The notes under the pieces were generated by a model. That model was not told the DNA's origin. It saw only the letters and a list, made by a program, of their open reading frames with translations, and ran no database searches. DNA of 64,000 bases. Source: Gnetum montanum. Its lineage: Eukaryota; Streptophyta; Gnetopsida; Gnetales; Gnetaceae. Shown piece by piece: positions 46,831 through 58,599 of this stretch (position 1 is the stretch's first letter; the number at the start of each line of letters is the position of its first letter). Location: the NCBI GenBank assembly GCA_015680685.1, contig MNCI01004353.1, positions 225,947-289,946 of the forward strand, read 5' to 3'. The translations under genes were made by a program, and so were the position numbers.

Positions 46831-49800
46831 TAGATTCAAGCTGGTAACCTACCTAGAAAATTAGCTAATCTTGGAAGTCCCCTAGTTTATTTGCAAATTG
46901 TTGGGAATGAACCTTGTAAGGCTATTCTTGACTCTGGTTCTAGTGTTAATTTGATCTCACATGAGATGTACATAATGTGAAACCTTAATCATTTGAAGAA
47001 GAGCAACATCTAGCTAGAACTTGTAGACTAGTCCATCATTGTTTCATTGGGACTAGTTGAAGACAATGTCACCATTTTTTGTGGGTGGTCATATCTCGTT
47101 GATTTCCTAGTAATCAAAGTGGAGAACTGCAAGGGAGACTTTCCAATCATTATGGGAAGGACATGGCTAAGTATTGTGGATGCCAAAATGGGCATTAGAG
47201 ATCTTTTCTTGGAGATATCAAAAGAAAATGGATTTGGAAAGATTGAGAAGAAGAGAGTTCCATGTATCACGTACAACAATTCAAGGTGTCATTGTGTGTA
47301 GAAATTATGATCAGTAAAGAAAACATCTATCTCTCCATGCAAGCAGTGTGCACCAGAAGCTGATATCTAGAAATGACTATATGCAGTAGCCACAAAACAA
47401 GAAGGCACCCAGTGGCCGACAACTAATTCTAGCAGCAGTACATTATGCATGGATCCTACTAAGGGCCTAATGTACAAGTGCATTGCAAGTATGGATGAAC
47501 TTGAGCAAGTTCATCACCAACTCTCCAAAGGAGCAAATGATGATGTCAATTGGGATGAGCTAGAAATTCTTGATATTTTAAACAAGAACCCCTTGAATTT
47601 AAGACACTATTGACTGGAATGGAGTACATATTTTTGAAAAATGGGAGGTCGGTTATCATTAATGCCCAACTTGCTACAAAATAGAAGAAAAAGTTAATGA
47701 AAGTTGTAGAAAATGGTCAGCAACCTTCACCTAGTCATATTCCGAGCTCACTGGTATAGATCTAAGAATATGCTAACACCGAATATACACTAACCCCACC
47801 GTCAAGCCGAAATGACAACCACAAAAATGTTTGAATCCCAAGTTAAAAAAATTATCAAAGAGGAGATTGAGCAACTCCTCAAGGTGGGATTCATCTACCC
47901 TATCATAGATAGTGAGTGGGTTAGTTCACTCATGATCATGCCAAACAAAGGAGGCAAATAGCAGGTATGCATTGATTTCTAGCTGCTTAATTTTCAAGGA
48001 TCATTTTTTGAGGATCATTTTCTATTGCCTTTCATCAACCAAGTGCTGGACACCATTTTGGAGCACAGTTATTACAACTTTCTTAATGGTTATAATGGCT
48101 ATAACCAAATTTGAATTGCACTAGAGAACTAGGCAAAGATAACTTTCACAAGTCCTTTGGGGATTTTTGCTTACCGACAGATGTCATTTGGTCTATGTAA
48201 TTCCCCAACCACATTTCAAAGATTAGTTCTAATCATTTTCCAATAATAGATTGATAGTGGGGTAGAAGTTTTTATGGATGATTTTTCTACCTACAGAGCT
48301 ATGTTCGAGCAAGCTTTGGACCATCTTGAGCACGTGTTAAAAAGATGTGTCGAAACAAACCTCTGACTCAATTGGGAAAAGAGCCATCTTATAGTCTAGG
48401 AAGGCACAGTCTTGGGGCATCGTATCTCAAAAGCAGGAATTGAGGTAGACCTTGAAAAAATAAGGGTCATCCAAGGAATAACTCGTCAACTTGAAATAGT
48501 TAAATAAGTTCAATCATTCCTTGGTCATACTGGCTACTACTAACAATTCATCGAGAATTTTTCCAAAATCACCAAGCCATTGGTAGAATTGACAAAGAAG
48601 GATGCATCATTCATTTGGACCCCTGCATGTGAATCAGCATTTCAAAAATTAAAGCAAAAGCTTGTTGAAATTCCCATTCTTCAAGCACCAGATTGATCCA
48701 GACCATTTCATGTGATGATCGATGCATCAAATTATGCTTTGTTGGCAGTGCTTACGTAGATAGATGATCAAAAATGTCCATATTACATTTACTGCATAAG
48801 CTAGAGCATCATAGGTGCACAACTAAACTACATCACCACAGAAAAAGAGTTGATGGTAGTGGTGTTTGCTTTAGAGAAGTTCAGGTACTATGTGCTTGGC
48901 TACAAAGTGTTTGTACACACAGATCATAACGCCATCAAATTTTTAATGAATAAGCCAATGGTGAGCCCCTGTGTCATACGGTGGCTTGTGATTTTGTAGG
49001 AATTTGATCTCACAATGGTAGATCGTAAAGGTGTGGAGAATGTGGTCGTAGATCACTTATCACAACTAATATGGGATGACAAGGAGAAAGAGAGCCCTTT
49101 ATTTGATCAATTCCCTAACAAATCTCTCCTTGTAGGTGTTATTAATGCACAAATGCTCGATGAACCAAAATGGTACGACACCATCCTCACTTATATGCTC
49201 AAGCAAGAATTACCACAAGGGCCGAACACTAGAAACAAAAGTTTCTTCACCAAGTCAAATACATCATGGAGATTAATGAAAACCTTTAAAAGGTTTGTCC
49301 TGATGGCCTAGTACGTTGGTGTGTCCCTAATACAGATCAATTACACATTCGTCAAGATGCTCACAAAGGTCCTTGTGGGGACCATTATGCTGGGAGATGC
49401 ATGACCATAAAAATCCTCATGGCAGGGTATTATTGGCCAATAATTTTTAGGGATGCACATCAATTCGTCCATGCTTGTGATCATTGCTAGAGGAATGGTG
49501 GAATAACAGCTTGAATGAAGGGGCCACAACAATGGATACAACCTCTTGAACCATTCCACATTTGGGGGCATTGAATTTATGGATCCCATCACACCTTTAT
49601 CCAATGGAAAGGCATATATAATAGTCACAGTTTTCTATTATACTAAGTGGGTAGAAGCAACAGTCGTCACTGACTGTGCATTGACCATTGCTACTCGGTT
49701 TGTACAACAAAATGTCGTAAACAAGTTTGGTGTACCTCATGCATTAATTTTTGATAATGGAGCTCATTTTACAAGTGCCACTTTCTAGAAGTTGATGTAA

Positions 49801-50516
49801 CACTTGGGGGTTGAACATAAACTCACAACACCATATCATCCTCAAGCCAATGGTCAAGCTGAGGTCACTAATCGAGAGATTACAAAAATTTTAACACATA
49901 CCATTAGTAAATACCGAAGGGACTGGAGCACTAAATTAAATGATGCCCTTTGGGCCTATTGCTCCACATGGAAACTTCTAATAGGTTATTCTCCCTATGA
50001 GCTTGTGTGTGGAAAACTACCAACATTGCCCATCCAATCCGAGCTTCGTATGCTCTCTATAGCCTATGATCTTGACCTCGATCTAAGTCTAGCATAGAAA
50101 GAACGATTAATGAGTCTTAACTTACTAGACAAAAATCATTAATGGCCTTGTCATCCAATGAGACACACAAGACATTCAACAAGAAATTTCATGACCTTAG
50201 AATAAGAAAAGTAAAGTTTCAATCAGAAGATAAGGTTCTTTATTGGAATCCTACATATGTACCCAAACAAACCAAATTCCAAACATTGTGGAAAGGACCT
50301 TACATTATTTATGAGACTTTTCCATCTAGGGACATGATCATCTACAAACCTGATAGCCCAAATAAGAAACAACTAGTCAACATTCAACAAATAAAACATT
50401 TCCATGAACTCAAGCCAGCCAATGCAACAAACACCTTGTTAGATGGACAACCACGCTCAATCTTTCGGATCTCTTCCTTTCAACTTAGTTGTGGAGGAGA
50501 TGGCCATCCATACTAA
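46831..50516 (+). pseudogene. Gypsy pol: protease, RT, RNase H, integrase
   Basis: Protease about 46860-47270 (AILDSGSSVNLIS; IIMGRTWLSIVDAKMGI). RT about 47810-48450 (VGFIYPI-DSEWVSS; FGLCNSPTTFQR; VFMDDFS). RNase H about 48690-49080 (MIDASNYALLAVL; TEKELMVVVFALEKFRYYVL; TDHNAIKFLM). Integrase about 49320-50400 (H2C2 zinc finger HKGPCGDHYAG--C, then Asp in GIEFMDPITP, Asp in FDNGAHFTS, Glu in ANGQAEVTNREI; C-terminal DKVLYWNP-YVPKQTKF). Most in-frame stops are one transition from Gln, Arg or Trp. The integrase is the best preserved domain. Confidence 0.85.
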
Positions 50517-52512
50517 CACCTTAGATGGTTCCTCAGTTTTTGACCTTTTTTTTTTACACATTTTTGGTTTTACAACTTTTTATTTTCATCTTCTTTGTTC
50601 TACATCTTTATTTTACATATTTCTATTTTTAAGGTTATGGGTCTTAGTTTTTGTTTGACACTAATGTTAATATACTCAGTATCTATTGTCTACTCTTTTA
50701 TTTTCTTTTATGGTTATATTTTTTTATGTTTGATGTGTTTCCATACTTTTTCTACCAATAAGGTGGCAAATAAAATGGTAATGCACTACTTGATGGTGGT
50801 ATGCTTTATTTGTAATTTAATTATTGATGTCTAGTTTCTGAGTTTGAATGTCATCACTGACAACTAGGACATGGTTTATTTTCATGTAATAGGCAGTGAG
50901 TTCACATCATCCACCCATCCACATACTTTATGGTTTTCCTTGTTTTGGAAGCATGTAGTCTCTTCTTCATTAATACAACTTGTGTAGTTTCCAAAATTGG
51001 GAAGGAATCAAAGGTTTGGATAGGGTGTGGCTTCAAAGGGATCTAGTGTTCTTTGTGCTTTTCTATTTTCCTATGTGCAAGAGTGTTTTCGGAAGCTTCT
51101 CACCATTCTGCATGATTTCATAATAGGAAGTCAAATAAGTCCTTGTATGGTGTGGTCCTCATCACAAAAAAAAAAGAGAGAGAGAGAAGATGAGGATTCA
51201 AAGCACACCCCTTGGACAAAATAAATGTAAAACATGCATGGGTCTTTGCATGGTGTGGTTCCCATTCAAAAAAAAACATGAAAATTCAAAGCACAGCCCT
51301 TAGACCAAATAAAAGGGCTACAAGCATTGCTTATGAAACTTGTCTTGTCTCCTCTAACTAAGGCCCTTTTTCACTTCCTATCCTCACTCCAATTTGGAAT
51401 GGTGGTTGTTTTCTAGGAGCATTCTTGTGTCTCAGAGGATGGACTTACCTTAGAATGTCAATACGAAGTCACTGAAAGTGGTTGGTTTTGATCTGGACTA
51501 AGGAAGGATTCTACCAAGTCAATTAATCACAAATTCCACAAAGGACTATATGTGACCATAATTAGGAACTCCATTCCACTTTCTCTATCATCCATCTATA
51601 CTTTCCATGTCTCAACTCACTACCGGTTTCATGTTCTGATTCAATGTTTTGGTTTGATATGTTAGGTTTCTCAATTAGTTACTTTTGGGTTTTTGTACTT
51701 AACTTTCTGTAACCATTAATCATCCATGGTGCCCACGGACTCCTTGGTTTGAAGTTATCCAAGGGCATAAAAGGCCTATGCCTGCTTTGGGGAGGACCCA
51801 CTTGCATATCTTTTGGTTTGGTTAAGTTAAGTTCTTTACCGTTAGACATTGTTACAATCAAATTCTTTTTATTTACCCCATCCATGTCATCCAATTGTAC
51901 ACACCTTCACAACTATTTATAATGAAATCCTTTTTATTGTTGTGAATACCCTCTTTCTAGTACTCCTTGTGTCAAGCTTTTTCTAAATTATATGGAACGA
52001 TTCTCTTATTTAACCCATTCGTCAATCTTTCCACTAACAACATCAAGCAACCAATCTATCATAATCACAACTTGGCTAGATAAAATCACCAATGAAACAA
52101 GGTACTCAGCCATAATCCATTGCACTAGAAATACTAATCCTTGGTTTTGTTGTGATTGTAGTGGGAAGTGTGGACTGGAAGTAGGACTGTCATCACCAAG
52201 GAGGATGCAACCATATCACTCATAGGAGATTGTTCCTAACTGTTGGATCTCTTCTACCTCTCCCTCATTCTTCTATTGCCAAGAGGGGTTGGATGTTCTT
52301 TGGATCCATTGGTGTTCTTTCCTATTGTCATGAACACCCAATGTTGTACACCATTGTAATATTGTATGCTCGAGCACTTCTGTATTTTTCTATTTTCTTT
52401 GTGTCAATTTGCATGTTAGTCAAATAAGTCCACACCCCCTATTATATTTTGTAAATAACTTGTTCCTTTTCTGTTATACTCAAGGACAAGTTTTCATTCA
52501 GTAGTGGAGGTA
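50517..52512 (+). other. 3' noncoding region and PPT
   Basis: About 2 kb without a supported gene; short hydrophobic frames come from T-rich runs. The start (50461-50520) matches 58300-58330 of the deletion derivative and a stretch near 51240-51330 matches 57600-57700, both reversed. CTCAAGGACAAG precedes the PPT. Confidence 0.6.
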
Positions 52513-53378
52513 TGATAAATCATGTTTTTCATCACTCTGATATTGGGGTGGCTGCGATATCAGGTACGCGATATCATGACCCAAGATGCAATATCGTACA
52601 TTAGATATTGCAGGGTTACTCCTAGGTCTATAAATACCATGCCCATGTGCACAATTGGAAGTAAGTTTTTAGCAGTTCGTAGTGAAGCTCTTGCAGTTTG
52701 TCCATTTGAAAGTTAGAATATTTTCCAAGTGCCTATAGCAAGATGTGTAAGTGTGAATGGATCTTTATTCAAGCATTGATATACCTGAGCACATCATTAT
52801 GTTGGTAATAAAGACAAGCTCTTTGATCGATTCCTTGCAGCACTTGAGATTTTCTTTCTTATGCATCTACATATTATTATTTCATGTAATTTACATTAAT
52901 TTTATTTATGCAGCAATTAGTTTTGATCAATTAAGAAAATCATTAAATTACACAAGCACGACCCCTTTGAACATACGTGTGACACATAGTAGCTTAGAAA
53001 CGGTTAGCGTTTAACAACCCAGCAGTGTTTGCACAAAGTTCAGGATGTCTAGGAAGTGGGAACAGTTACTTGTGTTAGGCTAGATTAGACTATAGTTTGC
53101 TTAGTAATTAATCACTCTTTTATTTACTCTTACTTTTATTCTTATTCTAAGTGAGTAATTTCATAAAAACACAAAATAATAAAAATCTTACACCTCAGTC
53201 ACACTTTACCATACAATTGCATTCCACAAGTGGAACTAGGAAAACAATGAACGAACAACACGTACACATTGTTTAGCTCTAGTGTACTTAGTAACTATAG
53301 TCTACGAAATTTGACCAGATTGCACGTGAACACTTGTGATTTGTATCATTGGGAGTAGGGGTACCTTGCTGCTCATCA
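52513..53378 (+). repeat. 3' LTR of the full-length gypsy element
   Basis: Starts TGATAAATCATG and ends GCTCATCA. GATATC/GATATT motifs at about 52540-52610, TATAAATA at 52629-52636. Matches 43335-44216 over its whole length. Confidence 0.9.
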
Positions 53379-53619
53379 ATGATGTATCACTTGTAAGATA
53401 CCAATGTATGTAAATAAGATGTCAAGGGTTCAAACCTCAAGATGCATAATCGTAAGCATAAAAAAGACATTAGAATACACTAGTATAAAACACTACTAAA
53501 ATACAATATATTATTAACACAATAAATTAAATATATCCATATGCTTAAGAACTAAGCATAATAAAATAAATAATAAATTCAAGATTCTAAGTTTGAAACA
53601 CTAGCATTTTATATGTAAG

Positions 53620-54815
53620 GCACAAACAACTGTTGGAGTATAAACCCTCATGCATGTCCAAAGCAACTTTTGAGTTATGTTATGACTAGCATCAACCTTA
53701 TAGCTACCCTTAGATCCTAGCTCCTCACACAATCCTAAATGAGGCATGATATTGGCTAAAATTTAATCCTCAACAGAACATGATTGGTTTACAACCTTAC
53801 AAATGCTTTCCATCTAAATGCACTATTTTTACCTACTGTCAAGGAGAATGCACTACACCAGAAAACATGTCACAACCTTAGGTCATGACATTTAGTGATG
53901 GTGTTGCCACCATTGATGTCAAGATGAGATGATGCAATAGAAAGCTTGAATTGAAAGGCAAAGTAAAATGTCACAAGAATGGCGAATTATAAATTAATCA
54001 TTAAAACTAGGGTTAGATCAACAATGCAAATCATCACAAAAGGAAAGTAGATATAAGAAAGTAAGATGCATTTCAAAATTGATGGAATCAAGAATATTTC
54101 CTCTATCTTAAGAGATCCACTAAAATTTAAGCTTCACCAAGAAAGAATAGGTTTCAATTTGGAAATCACTGAGAGATCCACCAAGCATAACCACAAGAAA
54201 GAAAATGGAAGAGATAGCAATGTACAATTGATGCCAAGAAAGCTAGCATTATCAAGTACTTATAAGCATAAAAGGTAGAATTTGAAAAATTCAAAAAATA
54301 ATGAATTAATAATTATTTTTTGAAAATTGGATAACATGAATCCACAAAAATATTCAATGATCAATTAATGGCTTTAAAGTCACCAAGAATGTACTTTAGT
54401 AAGTCACATATCTAAGAATGGGTCCTAAGCTAAAATAAAAGAATAACTAGAATAAATCCCAAGTATTCATTAACATGTCTCATAACGATATTCTAAAATC
54501 TCAAAATATAATAAAATATGAAAAATATAATTTTAAACATTAATAAAGTATATATGAAAAATAAATTTTAATTGACCACCACCATCCTTCTAGCTTGTCC
54601 AATTCAGCAACAAGAATTAGTAAAAATAATTAAAAATAAACTCAAATAAAAATAAAAGACAAAAGAATATAAAAATACCAAAGTATCACATGTAAACAAA
54701 GGGTTAAGATTCTAAATCTTAAGATATATAGCAATTAAGAGATCTCAAGTTCAAGCTTCAATAAAATAAAAGAAGGGATATTAACATACATTAGCAAGGT
54801 ACAATACCTCAAAAT
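53620..54815. repeat. Old direct repeat, copy B
   Basis: Partner of 41850-43329. 53384-53619 continues the older flank and was not recognised. Confidence 0.5.
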
Positions 54816-54879
54816 ATAACATTATACTTAAAGAGCAAGCATAAAAATAGATCATAAAGTAGATATTCTAATTTTTAAA

Positions 54880-55569
54880 CACTAAGTTGTTACACTTGAG
54901 CCTTGTAAAACATTGAAAGTAAGTAACAAAAGCTTAAGCTCTTTCCCAAAACACTAATAAATGAAGTCAAAAGTTAGTATAGGTCATTGGAACTAGATTC
55001 AATCCATCAGTGGTCCACAATGCTTAAGCTCTTTAACAAGAAGTACCAAACCAGCTTTAGAGTGGTCAAACTTAAAAAAGAATTCAAGGATGAAAACAAG
55101 AGAACCATGAATCCCTTAATGTACCTCTAGTTAAATACTATTCTCTACTGCATATATGCCTAGGCCATGCATTTTCTCAAAAAGAGCAACTTTGTTACAT
55201 CATAGATGGACTTCATAATAGGAGGAAAATCCTTGGAATCAATGTCCAAGAAAAACTATCAAAACTTAAAGCCCATCAAATACAAATATTACTTAAACAA
55301 GTAAAAAAAAAAAGCAAAGCTATATAAAAGGGAGAGTACAAAGGACAATACCTAGGATTCAACCCTTGTGAAGGAGGTCTATATTTGTGTTCAAGAAGTA
55401 GAGGCATCTCTTAACTAGATGGTTTCACATAAAATTTTACTAATGAAAAAGTACATCATTGAGATTATGATAGTGATAGATAAGATGTGGGATTTGATGG
55501 ATGAAAAATGTATTGATACCTTGAAAATCATGAAGGAAAATGTAGACCATGTGAGATTAATAGATCAAT
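54880..55569 (+). pseudogene. Old gypsy gag, first part (continues at 62529)
   Basis: Matches 45360-45830 of the full-length element in order (the ACATTGAAAGTAAGTAACAAAA, TCAAGGATGAAAACAAG and GGAAAATCCTTGGAATC blocks; the same blocks there encode the capsid-like part). Only traces of reading frame remain. The gag-protease derivative 55575-62523 is inserted in it. Confidence 0.55.
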
Positions 55570-55574
55570 ATAAG

Positions 55575-56386
55575 TGATGAGTGGCGAGGTACCCCTACAC
55601 TCAACTATAGGAATACGAGCGTTACACGCGCGATCCGGTCGAACTTCGTAGACTAAGTGCCTACATGCCTTATGAAACACTTAAGGTTAATCATTCATTG
55701 TCTTCCTAGACTTACTTGTATTTGTCACGGTTGTATGGTTAAGTAAGTCTGAGGTGTGTGATTTTTATATATTTTATGTTTTTATCTCCTATGCTGATGA
55801 GGTGAAGGGTGAAGAGACTAATTAACTAACTTTAACTAACTAACTAAGCCTTAATTAACCTAGCATTAGTATCCGTTCCCACTTACCATTCACACCCTAA
55901 ACCAATGCAACCTTGGTTACCAAGCGTTATTCGTTACTAGGATCACCAAGCGTAACGCACGTGCTTAAAGTGATCGTACTGAATGCACTTAACTATGGGA
56001 GAAGGGTTGAGAAATATTTAATCAACTAATAAAGCATTTAAAGGATAAACAATAAAAAAAATAAGTAAAGTCCTATCTAGCTTAGTCCATGCACGGCAAG
56101 GTTTATCCAAGAAGTTCGTCTTTATTTCTATACACAAACTTGTATTCAGGTACAATATTTGCTCGAATAAATATCCGTTCACTTTGGAGCTCCTACTACA
56201 GGTACATGGAAATTATTCTATCTCTGGAGAGGAAAAACTGCCAGAGTTTCACTACGATCTAAGCCTAGATTCCGAAACAAGGAAGAGCCGCCTCTTATTT
56301 ATAGATTTGGCGGTGCACTGCGATATCGCATACACGATATCATGGGGGATGCAATATCGCGGTCCATGCGATATCGTGTCCCATCA
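55575..56386 (-). repeat. 3' LTR of the gag-protease derivative
   Basis: Begins TGATGAGTGGCGAGG and ends GTGTCCCATCA. Four GATATC/AATATC motifs lie at about 56318-56376 and the TATA box (minus CTATAAATAAG) near 56297-56306. Confidence 0.9.
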
Positions 56387-58599
56387 TATTCCCATGACTA
56401 AATAAAAACTCGTCCTCAAATTCCTTACAAAATAGTGGGACAGTATGGGATTATTGACTCAAATGGAACTAATGGGATGACATGTGAACGGATCATCATT
56501 ACAAGACAAGAAAAAACTGGTGTTCATGACAACAAGAGTGAACACCTTATACATTTGACATTAGGTCTTATTTGGCAGCTGAGAGAGAAGAGAGAAGAGA
56601 GAAGAAGTCTGTTGTTGCCAATGCCAAGATTGTGCCTTTCATTGTCTATCCATAAGCGTGCCATCAATCTTGCTCCTTGCATAGCTACTTTCAATATTGC
56701 TCCATTCCAAGTGTTCTCTCCAGATCCAATCCATTGTTGCATGATTACCATCTACACACACAACATAGTCTTTATATTAGCAAGGGTAAATGAATGACAA
56801 TGCAGTTGATACCTTGCTTCGGTGAAAGGGTCATTGGCTGGGTTGCAGTATGGTTGATGCAGGTTTGGAGATGTATTTATGGTGACTCCCGAAGGTGTAG
56901 GGGTTAGGCAAAAAAATTGGGTCTGAACCCCCATGACTAAGAGCGAACCTCTGGTAGTGATAGAATGGAGAAAGAAAAAGAACATGAAAGATGGAGAAAA
57001 AGAGACAACTATAATGTCAATAAAATGGATGTCAAGATGCAAATGAACAAAATAGAGTGGATTGCAAAAATGTTAAGGGAAAGAATTTAACTAGTGCACC
57101 AAATATAAATGTTAGTGGGTCCTCCCCAATGTAGGCTCATGCCCTTAATGCCCTGACAAACTCACATTCAAAGAGTCCGTAGGCTTTGGGAATGTCATTT
57201 GGAACAAGAGTTAAAGTCTTAGCCACAAGAATTTACCAAAAAGAAAACAATGCGTCAACCAAAACATACACTAATGATACAACCGGTAATGAGGTAAACA
57301 ATGGAGAGAAGGATGGAAAGAAGAGAATGAGATGGAATCCCAAGAATAAGGTAGTGTACAACCCCTTGTGTAGTTAATGATTAATGTGACTTAGTAGATC
57401 CCATTCCAAGTCCAGCCTCAACAAACCACATCCAGTGACTTCGCATTAATACATTCGGCCAATCCATCCTCTTGAAGTAACAAGAATGCCTTCGCAAAGA
57501 GCCACCACCATTCAAACGAAACAAAGGAGAAGAGAATGGGAAGCGAGAAGGGCCTTAGTTAGAGGGAACATTTTTATTTTAGTTCCATAACCAGTGCTTG
57601 TAGCCACAAATGATTATTTCATCTAAGGGTTGTGCTTTGAATTCTCACTATTTTTTTTTATGTTTTATGTGTTTATGCATGAGAACCACACCATGAAAAG
57701 ACTTTGTTATTTTTATTAGCTCAGCTTCCTGATAATGGAGCAATGTTAGAATGGGAAGGAAAACTCAAGAATAAAACATCCAAACACCCAAGAGAATGGC
57801 CAACACAAATGCATCAAGTTTCCTTGAAGTCACACCCTTTTGAATCCTTGAGTCCTTCCTTAGCTTGAGAAATACCTAGTCACCGATTCATTATAGTTCT
57901 TATTTTGATAGGGACTATACATTTCCAAGCTAAGAGATACCATAGAGACTTATGGATGTATGGATGAAGTGGACTCATTGCCTACTATATCAAAAGAACC
58001 ATACCTTAGTATCAACATCATGACTTAAAGGTAAAAATCAAACATTAGCAACCAATAAAAAAAATAGTTTATACCATCATTAAGAACACTTATTAAATAA
58101 CAAACTTGACAAAATGGATAATACACACACAAGAAATGAAAAATTATAAACGATGTTGTAAAACAAAAACAAGAAAAGTTAAAGAGATTTGTAAAACAAA
58201 AATGTATAAGAAAAAAATGTGTAAAAAAAAAATTCTAAAAAGAACTTAGGGCCTCAATTAATTAGCATAGGTGGACATCTCCCCCATGACTAAATGGAAA
58301 GGAAGAGATCCGAAATAATGAACACCTATTTGAATTTCTTAGAAGTGTCCAACGTCTTCTGATTGATGTTTTTAGGTTAAGGGGTAGAAGTTGGCGATGC
58401 TCATATTCCAATGTATTCATGCTTTCGTTGTGGGCATGATTGTTCCCCTAGTTTGTTTCATGCATGTTGATGGGCTACTTTCTTGATCAGCTATCAACCA
58501 CTGGGTGTTCTCTTGTTGTGTGGTTGCTACATACAAGCACCATTATATCTAAGTTTCTTGGGCACACTAGTTGCATGCAGGAGATGCTGAGCATTCTCC
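56387..58599 (-). other. 3' noncoding region and PPT of the derivative
   Basis: PPT on the minus strand is GTCATGGGAATA (56387-56398). The block at 58300-58330 matches the region just after integrase in 43335-53378. Parts at 57105-57195 match 23575-23665. The small frames here (56435-56797 plus, 56752-57042 minus) have no recognisable content. Confidence 0.6.

Larger units (their letters stand above)
43335..53378 (+). mobile_element. Full-length Athila-type Ty3/gypsy element
   Basis: Perfect 5-bp target-site duplication ATGAT (43330-43334, 53379-53383). LTRs 43335-44216 (882 bp) and 52513-53378 (866 bp). PBS at 44217-44235, PPT GTGGAGGTA at 52504-52512. Gag, protease, RT, RNase H and integrase are all recognisable in gypsy order on the + strand, followed by 2 kb of noncoding DNA. 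VFMDDFS at the RT active site and the tRNA-Asp PBS support the Athila lineage. Every domain has premature stops, mostly TAG or TGA, so the copy is dead. Confidence 0.9.

Noticed and set aside
50443-50834. Hydrophobic frames after integrase as a possible envelope-like gene
   Set aside because: They follow from T-rich sequence, have no signal peptide or surface-domain pattern, and do not recur in the related elements.
43335-53378. An endogenous pararetrovirus
   Set aside because: It has LTRs, a target-site duplication and an integrase, and no movement-protein motif, so it is an LTR retrotransposon.
56435-57042. Small frames in the 3' part of the gag-protease derivative as an accessory ORF like those at 15494 and 19878
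   Set aside because: Under 125 codons, no matching motifs, and no TATA or motif cluster ahead of them.
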